Numbered from the stretch's first letter, positions 51,156-60,467 are shown. The stretch: DNA of 64,000 nt from Parasulfitobacter algicola (GCF_013315265.1 NZ_JABUFE010000009.1:1-64000), one strand, 5' to 3'. Notes: generated by a model not told the origin, from the sequence alone. Made by a program: numbers and translations.

Positions 51156-52769
51156 GTGGAAGAGACCTACAAAAATTTGTTGCAGAAGATCAAAATGGGG
51201 CCAGCACCAGAAAAGATAGCGGCATACCGCCGACTCATCGTCGGATATACAGCTGAGGAAAGCGTTGTTACAGAAGTCGCCAAGCAGCTTGCTATTGAAA
51301 CAAGCGGCATCGTTTACAACCAAGTTAGGGACCTCGACCTTACGGGCGGGCCACGCCTTGATTGGTATTTGATCCGTACTGAACGTTTGCAGAAATGCAA
51401 AAAAGCCGATGAACGTTATGCTGCGCTTTCAGTTGACGCGGACTACGGCGTGGATACCCGAACATTTCTGGACGGCGTGCTTTGCAACGACAAGGACCAA
51501 TCTGTTCGCCGCCGCGCGCTTGATGTTTTGTTGGCAAAAAACAAAGGCTCGCAGGACCTGTCGCTGCTGACGCTTGCACAGACCTTTTTGGAAAACGAAG
51601 AAGGTTTGCCGCCGGTTGAGAAGAGTATGGTTTGGCATGGGATGGCCAATCTGGCACAATCACCGGAGCAGATTGCCTTTTTTGATGACGTCCTGGCCAC
51701 TGCGTCACCAGAGCATGCGGCACACATCGGACAAGTCCTTAGCATCATGCAAGCCACCGGTGTGGCCTACGATCAGAAAATCTTGTTTCTCTGTCAGGAT
51801 GCGTATGATTCAGTTCTACAAAATGATCGTGGTCTGGTTTCTGATACGGACCGGGTGCTTTATAATATTGTCGCGAAGTTCTTGGATCATCGAACATTTT
51901 CTGCGGAGTTCATGAGCAAAATTTTTGTTTGGGCAATAGGACCAATGTTGGCCTTTGCGGAAAGTTCCGATTCCAATGGCTGGTCACTGTTGCGCAGTGT
52001 TCGCGATATGCTTGGAAGGTCTGACGCGGAACGCCCAATTGCGACTGATCTGCTGTACAGATTAATCACAGATGAGGATATTTTTGATAGAGAACGTGGA
52101 TTTGCCGTTCCGTATTATGTCCGATCCTGCCGAGCATTGGGCATGTCAGAGGCAGGCATTGCCGACCAACTGAAGCCTTTGCAGAAAGAGGGCGACGACC
52201 CAGTGTCAAACACCATCCGGCAGGTCCTCAATCAAGATCCTGATGCAGCAGCAAAAAGAGAACTGGCAAAGCAGAAATTCGTGGAGCAAAAGCACCGTAT
52301 CGAAGTAGTTAAGACATTCGCCGACTTCGTTTCGCCTTTTGTGCCCGCCCGCAGTCTTGGGTCAATTACCGAACCTGTCATTGCGATGGCAAAAGCAGCC
52401 GAAATACTGGACGGTGCGACTATGCTTCAAGCATTCGCCGACATAGGGTCACAGTCGAATGAGCACACCCCGATACTGACGCTTGATCGCGATGATCGGG
52501 CGTCGGCATCGGAAGTGCTTGAAGCCTCACAGTATTTTCTCGCGCTTCCGGCCGAAGACGGTCTTTATGCAGATGAAGCGATGTACGACGCTTCGGTGCA
52601 TGACCAGTTCGCGTTATACGCAATGTATCTTGCGCGCTTTGACCTGACGCTGGCTTATGTTGATGTAGGCTGGGACGACCCTTGCGCGGTGGTGTTGTCA
52701 CAACCGGATAGGTTTATGGATTTTCTGGCCAAAGAGCTTCCCGACATAACGTGCACGGTATTTGGCTAG
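51156..52769 (+). CDS. large orphan helical protein
   Basis: A 537-residue soluble protein, mostly predicted helical, with repeated leucine/alanine-rich helix pairs. No signal peptide, membrane span or recognised catalytic motif is seen, and the helix-turn-helix pairs give a HEAT/TPR-like impression only. The GTG at 51156 lacks a good ribosome site, and the frame is open for only nine codons before it, so the N-terminus may have been cut by the IS6 remnant just upstream. The final 100 residues contain acidic and tyrosine-rich segments. I do not recognise the family. Confidence 0.7.
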   Translation: MEETYKNLLQKIKMGPAPEKIAAYRRLIVGYTAEESVVTEVAKQLAIETSGIVYNQVRDLDLTGGPRLDWYLIRTERLQKCKKADERYAALSVDADYGVDTRTFLDGVLCNDKDQSVRRRALDVLLAKNKGSQDLSLLTLAQTFLENEEGLPPVEKSMVWHGMANLAQSPEQIAFFDDVLATASPEHAAHIGQVLSIMQATGVAYDQKILFLCQDAYDSVLQNDRGLVSDTDRVLYNIVAKFLDHRTFSAEFMSKIFVWAIGPMLAFAESSDSNGWSLLRSVRDMLGRSDAERPIATDLLYRLITDEDIFDRERGFAVPYYVRSCRALGMSEAGIADQLKPLQKEGDDPVSNTIRQVLNQDPDAAAKRELAKQKFVEQKHRIEVVKTFADFVSPFVPARSLGSITEPVIAMAKAAEILDGATMLQAFADIGSQSNEHTPILTLDRDDRASASEVLEASQYFLALPAEDGLYADEAMYDASVHDQFALYAMYLARFDLTLAYVDVGWDDPCAVVLSQPDRFMDFLAKELPDITCTVFG

Positions 52770-52770
52770 A

Positions 52771-53467
52771 TCAAATCTCGCCTTCGTGACAGCCCGGGTC
52801 GGGCTCCTGATGGCGGCATAATTTATATCGGAATGTCATCTTGCCCTCTGTTGCGGACGACCACGAAAAATGGTTCGTCGTTAGCAAACCCACTTCGTTA
52901 TGACGAATGACGTGTCCCAGACCAGAGCAATCGGCGTACTCGGTATAGTGCGTCTCATTTCCGTTTTCAGCAACACTCAGGAATGTTTCGGTGCCGTTAG
53001 CAGAACGGTTCCATGTGCTCACCACGCCAGTCATCGTCACAACCGAGCGATCAAATGACCAGTTTTCATGCACGACATGCGTGACTGCATCGGTTTCGGG
53101 GTCTTTGGTGGCAAAACGCAAACGTTCCCCCCACCAAAGACGCGCTTTCGATATTGTTTGGCGAAAGGAATGTTCCAGCGCAGCCGTTGGCATCGTACAT
53201 CTCGTGGCTGCAACTCAGCGCGACCATGGGCAATAGCAAATCGACGACCCCCATTTGCGTGAAGTCACCGTATGCCTTTAGCGGCACAAGGGCTGCAAAT
53301 GGATCTTGTATCGCCGCAATACGCTCCGAGACCACTTCGGCAGCAGGATAAGTTTGCGAATGCAACGCGACATAGTCTGTTGCATCACCCGCGTATGGCC
53401 CGCAGGCCTGCGCTGTTGCGGCATTCCCGACAAACATCACCAAAAGTGCAATAGGTATTCGCTTCAT
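52771..53467 (-). pseudogene. frameshifted secreted protein of unknown function
   Basis: The first part (from ATG 53467) has a signal peptide (IPIALLVMFVGNAATAQACG) and a cysteine-containing domain. The second reads on in another frame with GERLRFATKDPETD and ends at 52771 with CHEGEI. Dropping one G from the six-G run at 53127-53132 (minus strand) joins them into one frame of about 230 residues. A homopolymer error or real slippage mutation is equally likely. Several cysteines in both halves suggest a disulfide-bonded exported protein. The family is not recognised. Confidence 0.7.
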
Positions 53468-53597
53468 GGTTATCCCACTTTCTTGGACCCAATCGATAGG
53501 CTGCCGTCAAATACTCTTTGTTGCAACAGAGCAATTTTCTTTCAGAGCCAAACCAAGCGAAAGCGGACATCCTTGCATCGCACAGCATTGGAGACTC
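53468..53597. other. non-coding, likely IS debris
   Basis: Between the signal-peptide gene start and the IS1182 end at 53598. No gene is seen. Confidence 0.4.
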
Positions 53598-53618
53598 TGG
53601 GCTGATGTTGTTGAAAAA
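53598..53618 (+). repeat. IS1182-type terminal repeat, copy 1
   Basis: TGGGCTGATGTTGTTGAAAAA lies just beyond the C-terminal end of the IS1182-like transposase remnant. It is repeated with one change at 60447-60467 in the same orientation, as the end sequence of a family copy would be. Confidence 0.65.
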
Positions 53619-53670
53619 CCCGACTTGAGAGTTGTTGTTGTCTGCGGATTTATTGTGGCCAGCGTTGGTT

Positions 53671-54095
53671 TTACGCCATCGCGGCGCCTGCGGGGCCTGC
53701 GGGGCGCAGTTTGGCGAGGTTTTGGGCTGTTGCTGCGAGGAGGAATTCATCTTTTGCACCCTTTGGTCCACGAAGGCGCAAGCGGTCGAGCCGCATGATT
53801 TTCTTGAGGTGCGCGAAGAGCATTTCGACCTTCTTTCGCCTTCGACTGGCCTCTGCATAGGCGTCTGTTCTGGCAATCTGTCGCGCTTTGTCACGTGCTG
53901 CTTCGTGGACATGCCGTGAGACAATGCGAGCATCTTTGTTGGGCGTACACTGCTCTTTAAGGGCGCAGGTGGAGCAATGCGTTTTGCTGGCGTAATACCG
54001 TTTGATGCCATCTTTGCTTACGCCAGTGCGTGGGGTGCGCATCTTGCGCCAGTACTTCTTGAGGGGTTTGCCACCAGGACAAGTGTATTCATCCG
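53671..54095 (-). pseudogene. IS1182-family transposase, C-terminal remnant
   Basis: Only the C-terminal third survives: TCPGGKPLKKYW, GVSKDGIKRYYASKTHC, CALKEQCTPN, RHVHEAARDKARQIA and the family hallmark KKVEMLFAHLKKIMRLDRLRLRG. The 5' part is lost; an in-frame stop lies upstream near 54103, next to the repeat cluster. It is a dead IS copy. The end sequence at 53598 marks its right terminus. Confidence 0.9.
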
Positions 54096-54114
54096 TGGTG
54101 GATCATATCTGTAA

Positions 54115-54270
54115 CGGATTGCACTTATCCGTGGCTCGGATTGCAAACATCCCGGATTCTCGCTCGAATTATTTGACACTATCCGGGGTACTAAACTCAC
54201 ATTATCTGCAAACGTGATCAGATTATGTGCGACGGGATTGCAATCATCCGCGTCGGATCGCATTACATGC
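54115..54270. repeat. cluster of CGGAT-N7-ATCCG palindromes
   Basis: Units lie at 54115-54131 (CGGAT-N7-ATCCG), 54137-54153 (CGGAT-N7-ATCCC) and 54234-54250 (GGGAT-N7-ATCCG); a fourth, weaker one starts at 54254. The spacers share TGCA. Adjacent units are about 20-22 bases apart. They could be an iterated transposon end (IS21-like) or operator sites for a regulator. They lie between the IS1182 remnant and the AraC-type gene. Confidence 0.6.
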
Positions 54271-54460
54271 GAACCGGATTTTCGGCAAGTTTTCAAGTGT
54301 TTGCATTCCCATCAAGTTGTTGAGGCGCTGAACGTAGATTGTCGGATGCGATTTCAAGACAAAAATCTGCAATGGTTGCGTTCCCGCGCCTGCCAACGCC
54401 CTGTGGTCTGGAAATGGTACGTTTGCAAGCCGAACCGATTATGTTTGCAAATCACTACAA
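54271..54460. other. non-coding stretch downstream of the AraC-type gene
   Basis: Downstream of the regulator stop codon. It holds further weak TTTGCAA motifs near 54290 and 54440-54450, and no gene. Confidence 0.35.
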
Positions 54461-55630
54461 CTACGTTTTGACCTGCATCGGTGTTTTCCCGGTCTCGCGT
54501 TTGAATGCTTTGTAAAATGATGAGCGAGAGTTGAAGCCGACATCATATGCGATCATCAATACAGTCTCATCGGTTGTCGTCAGTTGCTTTAATGCGTCCT
54601 TGATCCGCCAACTGTTCACATAGTCAAAGAAAGTCGCGTGCAGCTTGGTGTTAAGCGTTTGAGATACGTAATGCGATGATGCACCGATATGTTTTGAAAG
54701 ATCAAAGAGCGACAGATTGGGGTTACGGTAAAGCAGGTCATTCTGCATGGCCCATTGGATTTTTTTGGCAATCCGGCTGGATTGTGCGTCGTCCAAAGCA
54801 GAGTTTTCGTATTTGGGTTGCCGCACCTCTGGTTGCCGGTCCTGATTGGGTGCCTGGACCAGCGCGAATGCTGGCCGCTGCCTGAGCCCCCAAATGCCGA
54901 TGACCCAGATCAATCCGATCAGAGTTACCTCTTCCAACAGGTCAAGCCAGAATGCCCGCCCCGCCGGTATCGCGTCGTCAAAAAATGTGGAAACAAAGCC
55001 CGTCACATCGAAAAGGACGTAGAAAACCGACCAAAGAATGATTAGCCAGATCCATCGCAACTCTCGGTTTTCGGTACTGGCGAAGATGTCCTTTAGGCGC
55101 TTTTGGTGCCGCGCCAGACGCCGGATGACCAATATCAGATATGTAATGACCAGTCCGGTCATCAATAGATTCAGGCCAAGTAATGCAAGAATACCGGCTA
55201 TAACCTGAGGCGCGAGCGTACCGGGAAACTCCACGTCAGATTGTAGCAGGCTTGGTGGAATGAACAGGATCAACGCGATCAGGCAAAGCGCAATTGTCAG
55301 CGGCGTAAAGTGCTGCCATTTCCGGGGTATCGCCTGATGCCCATCTTCCCTGGTCAGTTCCCAAACGTACCACCACAAAAGGAACGGGCTGATTAAGTCC
55401 GGCATCATCAGCGCCACTTCGAAGTAGTGGACCACAGCAAATTGATTATCTGTGGTCGGAGCCGGAATAGCCAGCCCTGGAACCTCGGTCAGTCCCTGAC
55501 AAAGGAACAGCAATCCAAGCGGCCGAAAAAGTATCTTGTCGCTACGGCGTGTCAAAAGAACACTGGCGCAAAACAGGCATATGCCTGTGCGCAGCGTTGC
55601 CATCAGCATGATCAGGTGCGCGTCGTCCAT
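54461..55630 (-). CDS. membrane-bound AraC-family regulator
   Basis: A 389-residue protein with about seven N-terminal membrane spans (residues 5-250). A C-terminal AraC helix-turn-helix domain follows, with NLSLFDLSKHIGASSHYVSQTLN and ALKQL...IAYDVGFNSRSSFYKAFKRETG. This resembles regulators in which a membrane sensor is joined to an AraC DNA-binding domain. It lies downstream of the MipA-like and S41 genes on the same strand, so it likely senses an envelope signal and controls that group (inference). Confidence 0.87.
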   Translation of the reverse strand: MDDAHLIMLMATLRTGICLFCASVLLTRRSDKILFRPLGLLFLCQGLTEVPGLAIPAPTTDNQFAVVHYFEVALMMPDLISPFLLWWYVWELTREDGHQAIPRKWQHFTPLTIALCLIALILFIPPSLLQSDVEFPGTLAPQVIAGILALLGLNLLMTGLVITYLILVIRRLARHQKRLKDIFASTENRELRWIWLIILWSVFYVLFDVTGFVSTFFDDAIPAGRAFWLDLLEEVTLIGLIWVIGIWGLRQRPAFALVQAPNQDRQPEVRQPKYENSALDDAQSSRIAKKIQWAMQNDLLYRNPNLSLFDLSKHIGASSHYVSQTLNTKLHATFFDYVNSWRIKDALKQLTTTDETVLMIAYDVGFNSRSSFYKAFKRETGKTPMQVKT

Positions 55631-55684
55631 CTTTATGCGCCTTATCGGGGCCGCCACCTACGTGCAAGGCGGCGACCGCGTTGA

Positions 55685-56410
55685 TCAGAAGCTGTAAATG
55701 AAACCGATATGGGCAGAGGCCTCATAATCGGCTTCAAGCAATGGGCTATCTCCGATATCGCTAAGGTCGGTGTAGTCCAGAAGCCCCACGATCGCGCCGT
55801 TGTCCGATACCGGGAACACCATTTCGATGCTTGCAAATGGCAACACCGCATCCTTCGTTTCAAAGGCTTGCCTGCCGCTGCGCGCCTCGGTCGGTGAAAC
55901 CCCATAATAGTATTGGTTGTGTTGTTCAGACGTGTATTTTGCACCGCCAGACACAGTTATACCGACAAAGGAAAGGTCAGTTTCATACCCGATCGCTGCG
56001 CTGGCAGTCATACCGCCATGCGCGTCAGAGATATCCTTATCAGCAGTTGCCGCGATAAACAGGCCGCCATCAAACGCGTAAGTGCCTTCTAATCCGATGG
56101 TCAGATCTGCCTCACGCTCCATTCCGTCGAAAAAGTCGTTATCTTCATCAAAGACAAGACCCAGATTTGACGCAGCGGTTAGTGATAAACTGGCGTTGTC
56201 CCCGTTCAAAACGTGATAGCCAAGACCGTCGATCCCGATATGAAAATGTTCGGTATCATAGGCAAAATAGGGCACAATGGATGCTGTGGTATTGTCATCG
56301 CTGACGTAACCGCCATCTTCGATACCGACAAATCCACCAACGGTAAAATTGCCTTCCGCATAGGATGGAGTGGCCGCGCAAAGCAGTATGATCGCATAGA
56401 TATTTTTCAT
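55685..56410 (-). CDS. MipA/OmpV-type outer membrane protein
   Basis: A 241-residue protein with a signal peptide (IYAIILLCAATPSYA) and an alternating beta-strand pattern ending in a C-terminal phenylalanine (GFIYSF), as outer-membrane barrels do. The early GGFVGIEDGGYVSDDN and middle GLGYHVLNGDN blocks resemble MipA/OmpV proteins. It lies 12 bases after the S41-like lipoprotein gene and before the AraC-type regulator. Confidence 0.85.
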   Translation of the reverse strand: MKNIYAIILLCAATPSYAEGNFTVGGFVGIEDGGYVSDDNTTASIVPYFAYDTEHFHIGIDGLGYHVLNGDNASLSLTAASNLGLVFDEDNDFFDGMEREADLTIGLEGTYAFDGGLFIAATADKDISDAHGGMTASAAIGYETDLSFVGITVSGGAKYTSEQHNQYYYGVSPTEARSGRQAFETKDAVLPFASIEMVFPVSDNGAIVGLLDYTDLSDIGDSPLLEADYEASAHIGFIYSF

Positions 56411-56421
56411 TGCAGTGTCTT

Positions 56422-57852
56422 TCAGTTTGATTGTGTGCGCTGGATATGTGCGACGAGTCCCCGAACAGCAGCAGGATGACGACTCACCAGATTGGTTTCC
56501 GAGAAGATATTGATGGGCAGTTCAGGCGGAATACCACGGCCTTCCCACAGGATGCCGTTCTGGTCGCGATAGACTTCATTCGACATCCCGATTTCCCATC
56601 CGTTAGGCAGCGTCTTGTACAGAACATCCGAAAGCGCGCCTTGGGTCGGCTGGCCGACATGTGTGACATTGGGTTGCGCGCGGAACGCAAGTGTCATGAT
56701 TTCGCCCGCGCTGACGGTCGATTGCGTCGTCATCAGATAGACCGGGCCGTAAAAAGATGGTTGGTCCGATGGCTGAACATAGACGGGCGTTGCTTGCGCG
56801 CCTTGTGCGTCGGCTGCACGCTTCGTCAGGACAAGGCGGCGTTCATCGGCAAAGCGGGCAGCGATTTCGCGGCCCAGAAAATCGTTGCCGCCAAAATTAA
56901 TACTCGCATCGACGATAACTGCCTGCACATTTGCATCAGCAAAGGCAGTCATTACGTCATCCATGATTTGATTTATCGCGGCATATTCGCGATCAGCATC
57001 GAAGTTATCTGATGTGGACAGCAGTTCATCTTCGGTCAATCCGGTCAGCATCAATACGGCAAGATAGCCAATGTTGCCGTCGATCACACCATACTGGATT
57101 TTGCCGCCAGCGGCCGTAGTACCTTGATCTTGCAAAATCTGTTTGGCGATACCATCGACCCAATAGTTTTCAAGCTGCGCGACGAATACCTCATCTTCGT
57201 CCACGCCAAGCGTCTCTGCCAATTTGCTGACACCGCGGCCAAGAGGCGTTGTTTTCGGGGCCGCGCTGTATTCGGCACCATCAATCTCGGCGTTCAGTTC
57301 CAGATGACCGTCCTGCAGGGGGGCAATCATTCGCGCAAACAGCGCAAACAACGCTTCTTCTGTCATGTCAGCTGAAAGGCGTTGCCGCGCCTTACGCACA
57401 CGTGCATCCCAGTTGACACCATAGAGATCGAAGAACGCATAATTCGCGGCGAAGATGTCTGCAAAAGCCTGAAAATTGCCTTCAACCGTGTTCTGCAAAG
57501 GCGCTGCACAAGCAGCTGGCAAAGCGTCTTGGCTGATGTAAGTTGTGCGGTGCGGCTCATACTTTATCCCATAGGTAAATGAACTGCCACTTACTCCGAC
57601 CTGAACACTGTCAGAAGTCAGGATTGAATCCAGTTCTGCACTGGCTGCCTGATCCAGCACACAGCTTTTGCCAGCCACATGATAAAGTCTTTGCTGACCC
57701 GGTCTAAGGTCAATAACGTAGCCATAGCCATCGCTGATCCAAACGCTTTGTTGCAACTGCAGCCTGGTGGCGATGTCTGCAGTCGTGCCGGCGCAAGCCA
57801 AAAGTGAAAGGGCTGCTGTTGTACAAGCCGCAGCCTTTGTTGTTCGTCGCAT
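56422..57852 (-). CDS. S41-family protease-like lipoprotein
   Basis: A 476-residue lipoprotein (lipobox LLAC, cysteine at residue 20) of the S41 (C-terminal processing peptidase/tricorn) family. The active-site region is TTQSTVSAGEIMTLAFR with its serine, preceded by VIVDASINFGGNDFLG. A PDZ domain is not evident; the N-terminal 150 residues form a separate domain. It may process or degrade outer-membrane or secreted proteins. It heads the minus-strand group with the MipA-like protein and the AraC-type regulator. ATG 57852 was chosen for the lipoprotein signal. Confidence 0.85.
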   Translation of the reverse strand: MRRTTKAAACTTAALSLLACAGTTADIATRLQLQQSVWISDGYGYVIDLRPGQQRLYHVAGKSCVLDQAASAELDSILTSDSVQVGVSGSSFTYGIKYEPHRTTYISQDALPAACAAPLQNTVEGNFQAFADIFAANYAFFDLYGVNWDARVRKARQRLSADMTEEALFALFARMIAPLQDGHLELNAEIDGAEYSAAPKTTPLGRGVSKLAETLGVDEDEVFVAQLENYWVDGIAKQILQDQGTTAAGGKIQYGVIDGNIGYLAVLMLTGLTEDELLSTSDNFDADREYAAINQIMDDVMTAFADANVQAVIVDASINFGGNDFLGREIAARFADERRLVLTKRAADAQGAQATPVYVQPSDQPSFYGPVYLMTTQSTVSAGEIMTLAFRAQPNVTHVGQPTQGALSDVLYKTLPNGWEIGMSNEVYRDQNGILWEGRGIPPELPINIFSETNLVSRHPAAVRGLVAHIQRTQSN

Positions 57853-58348
57853 TAAGATTTGCCTTATTAGTGAATGATGGCACATCCCTAGACTGGCAGC
57901 GCTGTCGCGTCGTCTCACCCAATAGGGAAGGACAGACGGCGGCATTATTTTTGACGAACCTGACAGGTCCAGAATTTGAAGCGTGGTACGGCTCGCTCAG
58001 CAGATCCCTTGCTGGTTAACGTCATATTGAGTGGTCATTGACTACTTAGCAATAAACGACCAGCTTAACCCTTGGCACCGATTTCTTCGCCCCGCTGTAT
58101 ATGAACACCCGCAGCTTCGGCTGCATTGTGCCATAGGGTATCTCGCTCATTCGGCTGTTTTTACACTGAGTGCGCTCGCAGCAAGAAATCACAATGACCC
58201 CCGTGGGCTCTCAGTCAGCTTTCGCCGCGCTCATCCTGAACGACGCCTTCCGGTTTTGCAGGTCGCTGAACGCCTTGTGACTGTTCACTGAACTTCCTTG
58301 TGAAAACCGACACAAGGCAAATCTCTAAATTGATCTCGCAACGGACGA
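57853..58348. other. non-coding region upstream of the S41 gene
   Basis: It should hold the promoter of the S41-MipA group (reading left). I see no further gene, RNA or repeat in it. Confidence 0.4.
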
Positions 58349-58600
58349 TTAGTTACGATTTAAATGTTCAATTGTGCAGTTGATTGTCATTCCTGTTTTA
58401 TCATGCCAACGCAAAGCTGCGCGAAACGCTGAGGCGCGCGCTGTGTCGATTTCGGTTTGGGCGCTTGCCAAGGGGGATTGGGCCTCGATCAGGGTGACGC
58501 CAGCATCGACACCAGCTTGACGTCGTGCACGTGCCTGTTCCAGATCGGTTGCAAGCAGGCGATATCTTGAGAAGGATGAGACATGAGAGCGAAGTTCAAA
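58349..58600 (-). pseudogene. possible TolC-family C-terminal fragment
   Basis: About 80 residues resemble the C-terminal helical repeat of TolC-type outer-membrane efflux proteins: LATDLEQARARRQAGVDAGV, then LIEAQSPLASAQTEIDTARASAFRAALRWHDK. There is no start codon in a sensible position and the rest of the protein is absent. I read it as a remnant of an efflux gene; a chance helical frame cannot be excluded. Confidence 0.4.
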
Positions 58601-58667
58601 CACCAAACCGCCCATCAGCAGGTTCAATATTTTCCCAGCCAGAGCAGTCAGCCCCAAGGATATTACC

Positions 58668-59534
58668 GTGCATTCACATAAGATCCATCAGCGCGTTGCG
58701 GCGCTTTTCGCCGTCATTCTACCGATCAGTCTCACCACAGCCCAAGCAGACACCGTCCCTGAAGGCCGGGCGGGTAACGCCTATCAAGCCCCGGTAACCT
58801 TTCTAACCAACCATCCGCAATGCACCGGCCCAGACGAGATTGTTGCCCAGGTGACAATCAACGCCGCAGACTTTGGCTTTCGAGTGGATGATGCGACTAA
58901 CGGTGCTTTCGTCCGCGTCGCAGGCGGCGAAATTGTGGCGGATAGCGCGGTCGAAGGTCAGTGCTACACAACAATCCGAAGAGGTGTCGAAGAGCAGGAA
59001 ATTTCTGTCGAGTGCCCGCGCAGTGACTTTGCGCAAATCGATTTGCGCAGTCTCGACACTGCTTTAAGTGGCAATGTGACCGCCTGCATCTCGCCAGCCG
59101 GATACCGGTTGCTTGAGGGTGACTGGGCGTTCGAAGCACAAGCAGAAGGTGACACCTTCGGCAACACTGGCATTTTTCAGGCCTATGATGATTGGCGGCG
59201 GACATCTCGCGGCATGATCGCCCCATATGCGCTGCTGCGGGTGCAGCATGAGCGCCCGGATATATATTTTATCGATGACGAAGGCTATAACGGCAATTTG
59301 ATTTCACAAACGGCACCGTGGATTGACCTTGAGCTAGGATGCGTTCCCCTGACGAGGGCAAGACGCTCTGATACTGCGATTGATGGCGCGGAATCGCTAC
59401 CGTTCCTGTCCGCCAGACTTGCAATCTATCCGCGCAGCGCAGGTGCAAGCGACTGTGATGAAAAAGCCTGCTATGGGCTCCGATGGATGCATCATTTCAC
59501 AACGGCGGATGCCGGTCAGTGCGCTGTCCCATAA
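58668..59534 (+). CDS. secreted protein of unknown function
   Basis: A 288-residue exported protein with a signal peptide (VAALFAVILPISLTTAQA). The mature part has eight or more cysteines (e.g. HPQCTG, GQCYTT, VECPRS, TACIS, ELGCVP, SDCDEKACYG, GQCAVP) in a pattern suiting disulfides. GTG 58668 has AAGGA seven bases upstream. I do not recognise the family. Confidence 0.7.
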   Translation: MHSHKIHQRVAALFAVILPISLTTAQADTVPEGRAGNAYQAPVTFLTNHPQCTGPDEIVAQVTINAADFGFRVDDATNGAFVRVAGGEIVADSAVEGQCYTTIRRGVEEQEISVECPRSDFAQIDLRSLDTALSGNVTACISPAGYRLLEGDWAFEAQAEGDTFGNTGIFQAYDDWRRTSRGMIAPYALLRVQHERPDIYFIDDEGYNGNLISQTAPWIDLELGCVPLTRARRSDTAIDGAESLPFLSARLAIYPRSAGASDCDEKACYGLRWMHHFTTADAGQCAVP

Positions 59535-59819
59535 GAGCGATCTCTGATAATACGCTTCTGCTCCTTACCCCGACAGGACCCTTAAAGGGGTTTGCTGTAC
59601 TCAGCCCTACACGACCCCTTAACGCCCTATTCTGCACTCACCCGGAGTCGACCCCATATTGCTCGCAGTAAATCCAATGACCGCTTTCCCATACTTCGCA
59701 TAGGATTCGGACCACTCAACAAAACTCCAGTAAGTAGGCCGGGGACTTATAGGACGACGCGCTGTTACTGAGCTGCTATGTTCGCGACACAAACATACCA
59801 CCGAGAGGGACGGTCTATT
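59535..59819. other. non-coding spacer between two secreted-protein genes
   Basis: No gene is seen; a C-rich tract around 59560-59650 has no repeat I can define. Confidence 0.35.
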
Positions 59820-60365
59820 TTGAGAACGCTTCATAAGTCATTGTCTACGTTTTTGACGTTAGCTCTATTGCCTGCGCCCGCCAATGCTGACGTGTCAGCC
59901 GTCACACAGGCCTTTGTCAACGTCTGTCCCGCCGCCCTAATACGAGGTGTCTCGCCACTTGATCTTGGGATGGGCCCGCAGGTTGAAGGCACTTCACGAG
60001 TTCTCACAAAAGAGCTGATTGCGGCAATGCCTGGCGTATTTTGGCGTAACGACGCAACTGAAGTCACAATGTCGCTTCCTTTGGGCGGTATGTCCTGTGT
60101 GGTTATTGGAGAGGTTGGCGCACCACACTTTTCGTTGGCCGAGTTTGATGAATGGCGAGCAAGGCACCCGAATATGCTGCAACTAATTGAGACACAAACC
60201 CTCAGACAATCCGCGTCGAACGCTGGCGTTTTCTTGGAACTTTGTCTGATGGACCCATCGGATCACAGAGAGCATCGCGTCATCGGAGAAATTAGCAAGC
60301 GCCAAGATGGCTGGTCACTGAACCTTGCAATGCACCGAGATGAGGCCTGTAAGTATTCAAGCTGA
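59820..60365 (+). CDS. secreted protein of unknown function
   Basis: A 181-residue exported protein from the TTG at 59820, which has AGAGGGA upstream and starts a good signal peptide (RTLHKSLSTFLTLALLPAPANA). An ATG at 59778 in the same frame is an alternative without a signal at its front. The mature protein has four cysteines (NVCPAAL, MSCVVI, LELCLM, DEACKYSS). No family recognised. It ends before IS debris. Confidence 0.65.
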   Translation: MRTLHKSLSTFLTLALLPAPANADVSAVTQAFVNVCPAALIRGVSPLDLGMGPQVEGTSRVLTKELIAAMPGVFWRNDATEVTMSLPLGGMSCVVIGEVGAPHFSLAEFDEWRARHPNMLQLIETQTLRQSASNAGVFLELCLMDPSDHREHRVIGEISKRQDGWSLNLAMHRDEACKYSS

Positions 60366-60446
60366 CATCGCGCAGCTCTGGGGTTGTCAATAAAACCACC
60401 CGTTAACAAAGCAGTCATTCTTACAGCATGCAGCATCAGTTACTTT
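60366..60446. other. non-coding junction before IS debris
   Basis: Short spacer before the second IS1182-type end. No gene. Confidence 0.35.
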
Positions 60447-60467
60447 TGGGCTGATTTTGTTGAAAAA
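60447..60467 (+). repeat. IS1182-type terminal repeat, copy 2
   Basis: TGGGCTGATTTTGTTGAAAAA, 20 of 21 bases identical to 53598-53618 and in the same orientation. No transposase follows; the IS110-like fragment takes over within about 100 bases. Confidence 0.65.

Noticed and set aside
53632-53919. Plus-strand frames across the IS1182 remnant
   Set aside because: They are antisense shadows of the transposase, with no ribosome site.
58031-58291. 86-residue plus-strand frame
   Set aside because: No ribosome site, no family resemblance, and no support beyond open-frame length.
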